NCBI RefSeq assembly: GCF_015751905.1 | Contig: NZ_JADOUF010000001.1 | Span: forward strand, 5,084,001 to 5,148,000 | Origin: Longispora fulva | Lineage (GTDB): Bacteria; Actinomycetota; Actinomycetes; Mycobacteriales; Micromonosporaceae | Reading direction: 5' to 3' | Length of the DNA: 64,000 nt | In this document: positions 61,466-64,000 of the stretch, in pieces | How the letters are laid out: the number at the start of each line of letters is the position of its first letter | Numbering within the stretch: position 1 is the first letter of the stretch | The notes under the pieces: model-generated | Databases searched by the model: none | What the model saw: only the letters and a program-made list of their open reading frames with translations | What the model was told of the DNA's origin: nothing | Translations under genes and position numbers: made by a program

Positions 61466-62701
61466 GTGACCACCTCAGCGCCGGCCGCCACTGGGCCGCA
61501 CGTGCTCCGGCAGATCAACGTCACCGCCGTGCTGACGGCACTGCGCCAGACCTCCTCCGCCACCGCCCGGGTCGCCGACCTGATGACCACCACCGGCCTG
61601 TCCCGCCCCGCCGTCACCAGGGCCCTGGCCGACCTGCGCGAGGCCGACCTGGTCGAGCTGATCGCCGACGACGCCGCCCGCGTCGGCCGCCCGGCCCAAC
61701 GCGCCCGGTTCCGCGCCGAGCTCGGCCACGTCGCCGGCGTCGACGTCGGCCCGCACAAGATCCTGATCAAGATCGCCGACCTGGCAGGCGACATTCTCAC
61801 CACCCACCGCGTCACCACCCCACCGAACGCGACCGGCCCCGACGTGTTCACCCTCGTCAGCCAGGCCCTCGACCAGGCCGTCAAAGCCGCAGGCCTCACC
61901 CACGCCGACCTGTGGGCCGTGTGCGTCGGCACCCCCGGCATCGTCGACCGCGAACACGGCGAAGTCCTCCTCGCCCCCAGCATCCCCGGCTGGGCCGGCC
62001 TGCCCGTCGTCCCCGAACTCCGCGACCGCCTGCACTGCCCCGTCCTCATCGACAACGACGTCAACCTCGCCGTCCTCGCCGAACGCTGGCAGGGCACCGC
62101 CATCGGCGTCGACTCCCTCGTCTTCGTCCAATGGGGCGAACGCATCGGCACCGGCCTCATCATCGACGGCGCACCCTACCGGGGCGCACACGCCGCCGCC
62201 GGCGAACTCGGCTTCCTCGACCTCGGCCTGCCCCCCAACGACCCCACCGGCCGACCCGCCGCCGACGAGGGCACCGGCCCCTTCGAACGCCTCGTCGGAG
62301 CCGCCGCCATCCACGAACTCGCCGTCGCCATGACCGCCGGCGACCGCGACCGGGACCTGCACGCCCAGCTCACCCGCCCCGGCGAACGCGACATCACGCC
62401 CCTGTTCACGGCGGCCGCCGCCGGCAGCCCCACCGCCATCGCCGTCATCGACCGCGTCGCCGCCCGCTTCGCCCAGGGCCTCAGCGCCCTCATCCTGCTG
62501 CTCGACCCCGAACAGGTCGTCATCGGCGGCGGCCTGTCCCGCGCCGGCGACACCCTCCTCGAACCCATCCGCCGACAGCTGCGCGGCCGCACGCTGTCGG
62601 CCACCAGCCTGCACGCCTCCACCCTCGGCGACGACGCCGTCGCACTCGGCGCGGTCCGCCACGCACTTGACGCCACGGCCGACCGCCTTGCGGCGTCGTA
62701 G
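61466..62701 (+). CDS. ROK-family transcriptional repressor
   Basis: The GTG at 61466 follows AAAGGAG and gives 411 residues. An N-terminal winged helix (ARVADLMTTTGLSRPAVTRA-LADLREADLVEL) precedes the sugar-kinase-like ROK domain with HVAGVDVGPHKILIKIADLA (phosphate loop), CVGTPGIVDREHGEVLLAPS, IDNDVNLAVLAERW and GERIGTGLIIDGAPYRGAHA-AAGELGFL. The usual Cys-rich zinc motif after GELGH is replaced by GLPPNDPTGRPAADE, so no structural zinc site is seen. ROK repressors respond to sugars, and N-acetylglucosamine would suit the nearby GH89 enzyme. Confidence 0.92.
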   Translation: MTTSAPAATGPHVLRQINVTAVLTALRQTSSATARVADLMTTTGLSRPAVTRALADLREADLVELIADDAARVGRPAQRARFRAELGHVAGVDVGPHKILIKIADLAGDILTTHRVTTPPNATGPDVFTLVSQALDQAVKAAGLTHADLWAVCVGTPGIVDREHGEVLLAPSIPGWAGLPVVPELRDRLHCPVLIDNDVNLAVLAERWQGTAIGVDSLVFVQWGERIGTGLIIDGAPYRGAHAAAGELGFLDLGLPPNDPTGRPAADEGTGPFERLVGAAAIHELAVAMTAGDRDRDLHAQLTRPGERDITPLFTAAAAGSPTAIAVIDRVAARFAQGLSALILLLDPEQVVIGGGLSRAGDTLLEPIRRQLRGRTLSATSLHASTLGDDAVALGAVRHALDATADRLAAS

Positions 62702-62783
62702 AACCGGATCAGTGGCCTGAAGCGGCCGGCGGCCTGGCGCGCTGACCGCCAGCGTGGTCCCGGCCGGAAGGCCCGTCTCCGGC

Positions 62784-63395
62784 CTAGCGGTCGGCGACCG
62801 CCAGGGTCAGACCGAGGACCGCGAACGAACCGGCGAAGGCGCGGCGGATCCACCGCAGTACCCGGGGGCGGGACGTCACGTGGTGGCGCACGGCGGCGGC
62901 GAAGACGCCGTACAGCGCGAAGACCACGAACGTGGCCAGCATGAACACCGCGCTGAGTTCCAGCATCCGCTCGACGGAGTGCGGCTCCCCCGCCGGGACG
63001 AACTGGGGCAGGAACGCGAGGAAGAAAATCGTCAGCTTCGGGTTGAGGACGTTGAGCAGCACCCCGGAGACGATCACGCTCACCGCCGAGCGCGGACCCG
63101 GCTCGGTCCGGACCAGCAGATCCGACCTGTCCCGCAAGGTCGACCAGGCCATGTAGAGCAGGTAGACCACGCCGAGGTACTTGACGGCCTGGAACGCCAC
63201 CGCGCTCGCGTGCAGCACGGCGGCGAGCCCCGTGACCGTCGCGACCATGTGCGGCACGATGCCCAGGGTGCAGCCCAGCGCAGCGACCACGCTGGCCCTG
63301 CCGCCCCGCGACAGGCCGGCCGAGAGGGTGTAGAGGACCCCGGTGCCCGGGGTGGCGACCACGATCAGGGTGGTCAGGAGGAATGCGATGCTCAC
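62784..63395 (-). CDS. LysE/RhtB-type exporter
   Basis: The GTG at 63395 gives 203 residues with five to six membrane helices. The family signature is present: IAFLLTTLIVVATPGTGVLY at the N-terminus, GRASVVAALGCTLGIVPHMV, KYLGVVYLLYMAWSTLRDRS, and FVPAG after GVLLNVLNPKLTIFFLAFLP. These proteins export amino acids or related metabolites using proton exchange. It is divergent from a MocR-type regulator, a common arrangement for regulated amino acid export. Confidence 0.92.
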   Translation of the reverse strand: MSIAFLLTTLIVVATPGTGVLYTLSAGLSRGGRASVVAALGCTLGIVPHMVATVTGLAAVLHASAVAFQAVKYLGVVYLLYMAWSTLRDRSDLLVRTEPGPRSAVSVIVSGVLLNVLNPKLTIFFLAFLPQFVPAGEPHSVERMLELSAVFMLATFVVFALYGVFAAAVRHHVTSRPRVLRWIRRAFAGSFAVLGLTLAVADR

Positions 63396-63422
63396 CCCTC
63401 CACCCTGCGCGCATAATGGCCT

Positions 63423-64000
63423 GATGAGCAGGGCCAAAGGCGACGGGATCGACAGGGCCATAACTGCCGGGTCCGACTTCCTCCAGCTCGACATCTCCGC
63501 CGCGCCGGCCGGCCGCCGGGCCGACTGGCTCGCCAGCCAGCTCCGGCGCGCGATCGCCGACGGGCACGTGCCGGTGGGCGCCCGGCTGCCGGCCACCCGG
63601 GCGCTCGCCGCCGACCTGGGCGTGTCGCGCGGCGTCGTCACCGAGGCGTACCAGCGGCTTGTCGAGGACGGGCACGTCGCGGGACACGGCCGGGGCGGCA
63701 CCGTCGTCGTCGCCGCCCCTGTCCCCGCTCCGACGCCCGCGACGCCCGAGCCACGGGCGACGGAACCGTTCACCACCACGCCGGGCCTGGACGTCTTCGA
63801 CGTGCTGCGGGCGGCACCGGCCAGAATCGACATGTCCCCAGGGGTACCGGACCTCGCCGCGTTCCCCCGCGCGGCCTGGCTGCGGGCCGAGCGCGCCGTC
63901 CTGCACCACCTCGCCCCCGCCGACTTCGGCTACGGCGACCCGGCCGGCACCCCCGCCCTGCGCCGGGCGGTCGCCGAATGGCTCGCCCGCAACCGGGGCA
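63423..64000 (+). CDS. MocR/PdxR-type GntR regulator with aminotransferase domain (truncated by window end)
   Basis: The ATG at 63423 opens a frame that stays open to the window end, about 192 codons. The GntR winged helix is clear: DWLASQLRRAIADGHVPVGA, RLPATRALAADLGVSRGVVT and EAYQRLVEDGHVAGHGRGGT. After a proline-rich linker the aminotransferase fold type I domain begins (IDMSPGVPDLAAFPRAAWLR, DFGYGDPAGTPALRRAVAEW). MocR proteins use pyridoxal phosphate to sense amino compounds. It is 27 bp from the divergent LysE-type exporter gene and probably controls it. Confidence 0.92.

Noticed and set aside
62176-63909. 577-codon minus-strand frame
   Set aside because: It runs through the LysE-type gene and over the ROK and MocR-type genes in a frame lacking protein-like composition.

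Overview
The window comes from a high-GC (about 70% by eye) Gram-positive actinomycete, most likely a member of the Micromonosporaceae or a close relative. The evidence is the homodimeric E1-type pyruvate dehydrogenase next to DUF3052 and an AhpE-type peroxiredoxin, the FasR-fabD-fabH-acpP-fabF-accD type II fatty acid synthase cluster with DUF3145 nearby, frequent GTG starts, many ATGA/GTGA stop-start overlaps, and large Tat/Sec-exported lytic enzymes with actinobacterial lectin domains. The lineage is inferred from gene content only.

Layout. 0-7 kb: accessory genes around three copies (one intact, one degenerate, one 3' half) of a minus-strand tRNA-Val(TAC), a secreted M4 metallopeptidase and a DUF3052-ahpE operon. 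7-10 kb: aceE with a strong terminator. 10-17 kb: single genes and small operons (acetyltransferases, a HigBA-like toxin-antitoxin pair with a leaderless self-regulated promoter, a PadR/hydrolase divergon, a PIN-protein pair, an ECF sigma factor operon, a secreted CocE-like hydrolase). 17-24 kb: FasR-type regulator and the fatty acid synthase operon, in which FabD loads malonyl-ACP, FabH primes, FabF elongates on AcpP, and AccD supplies the carboxyl-transferase for malonyl-CoA. 24-31 kb: GH3 lipoprotein, DUF3145, several membrane proteins, a septum-formation-domain protein and a beta-carbonic anhydrase.

31.3-49.1 kb looks like a genomic island. It begins at a complete tRNA-Met(CAT) and ends at a 28-bp, same-orientation copy of that tRNA's 3' half (26 of 28 bases identical). 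It carries decayed genes, an ISL3-like element with an amber-split transposase, an IS256-like element with an exact 8-bp target duplication and a frameshifted transposase, a multi-zinc-ribbon protein, an antitoxin with a frameshifted PIN toxin, and a 2347-residue secreted RHS polymorphic toxin. The RHS protein contains a ricin-type lectin block and ends in a predicted zinc-dependent deaminase domain; it overlaps an Imm10-like immunity gene.

49-64 kb: acetyltransferase, a coupled HTH-sensor/glycosyltransferase pair, a large LuxR-type ATPase regulator divergent from an epoxide hydrolase, a GH89 alpha-N-acetylglucosaminidase probably governed by a neighbouring ROK repressor through related operator sequences, and a LysE-type exporter divergent from a MocR-type regulator cut by the window end. 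No CRISPR array, rRNA, prophage structural genes or integrase was found.
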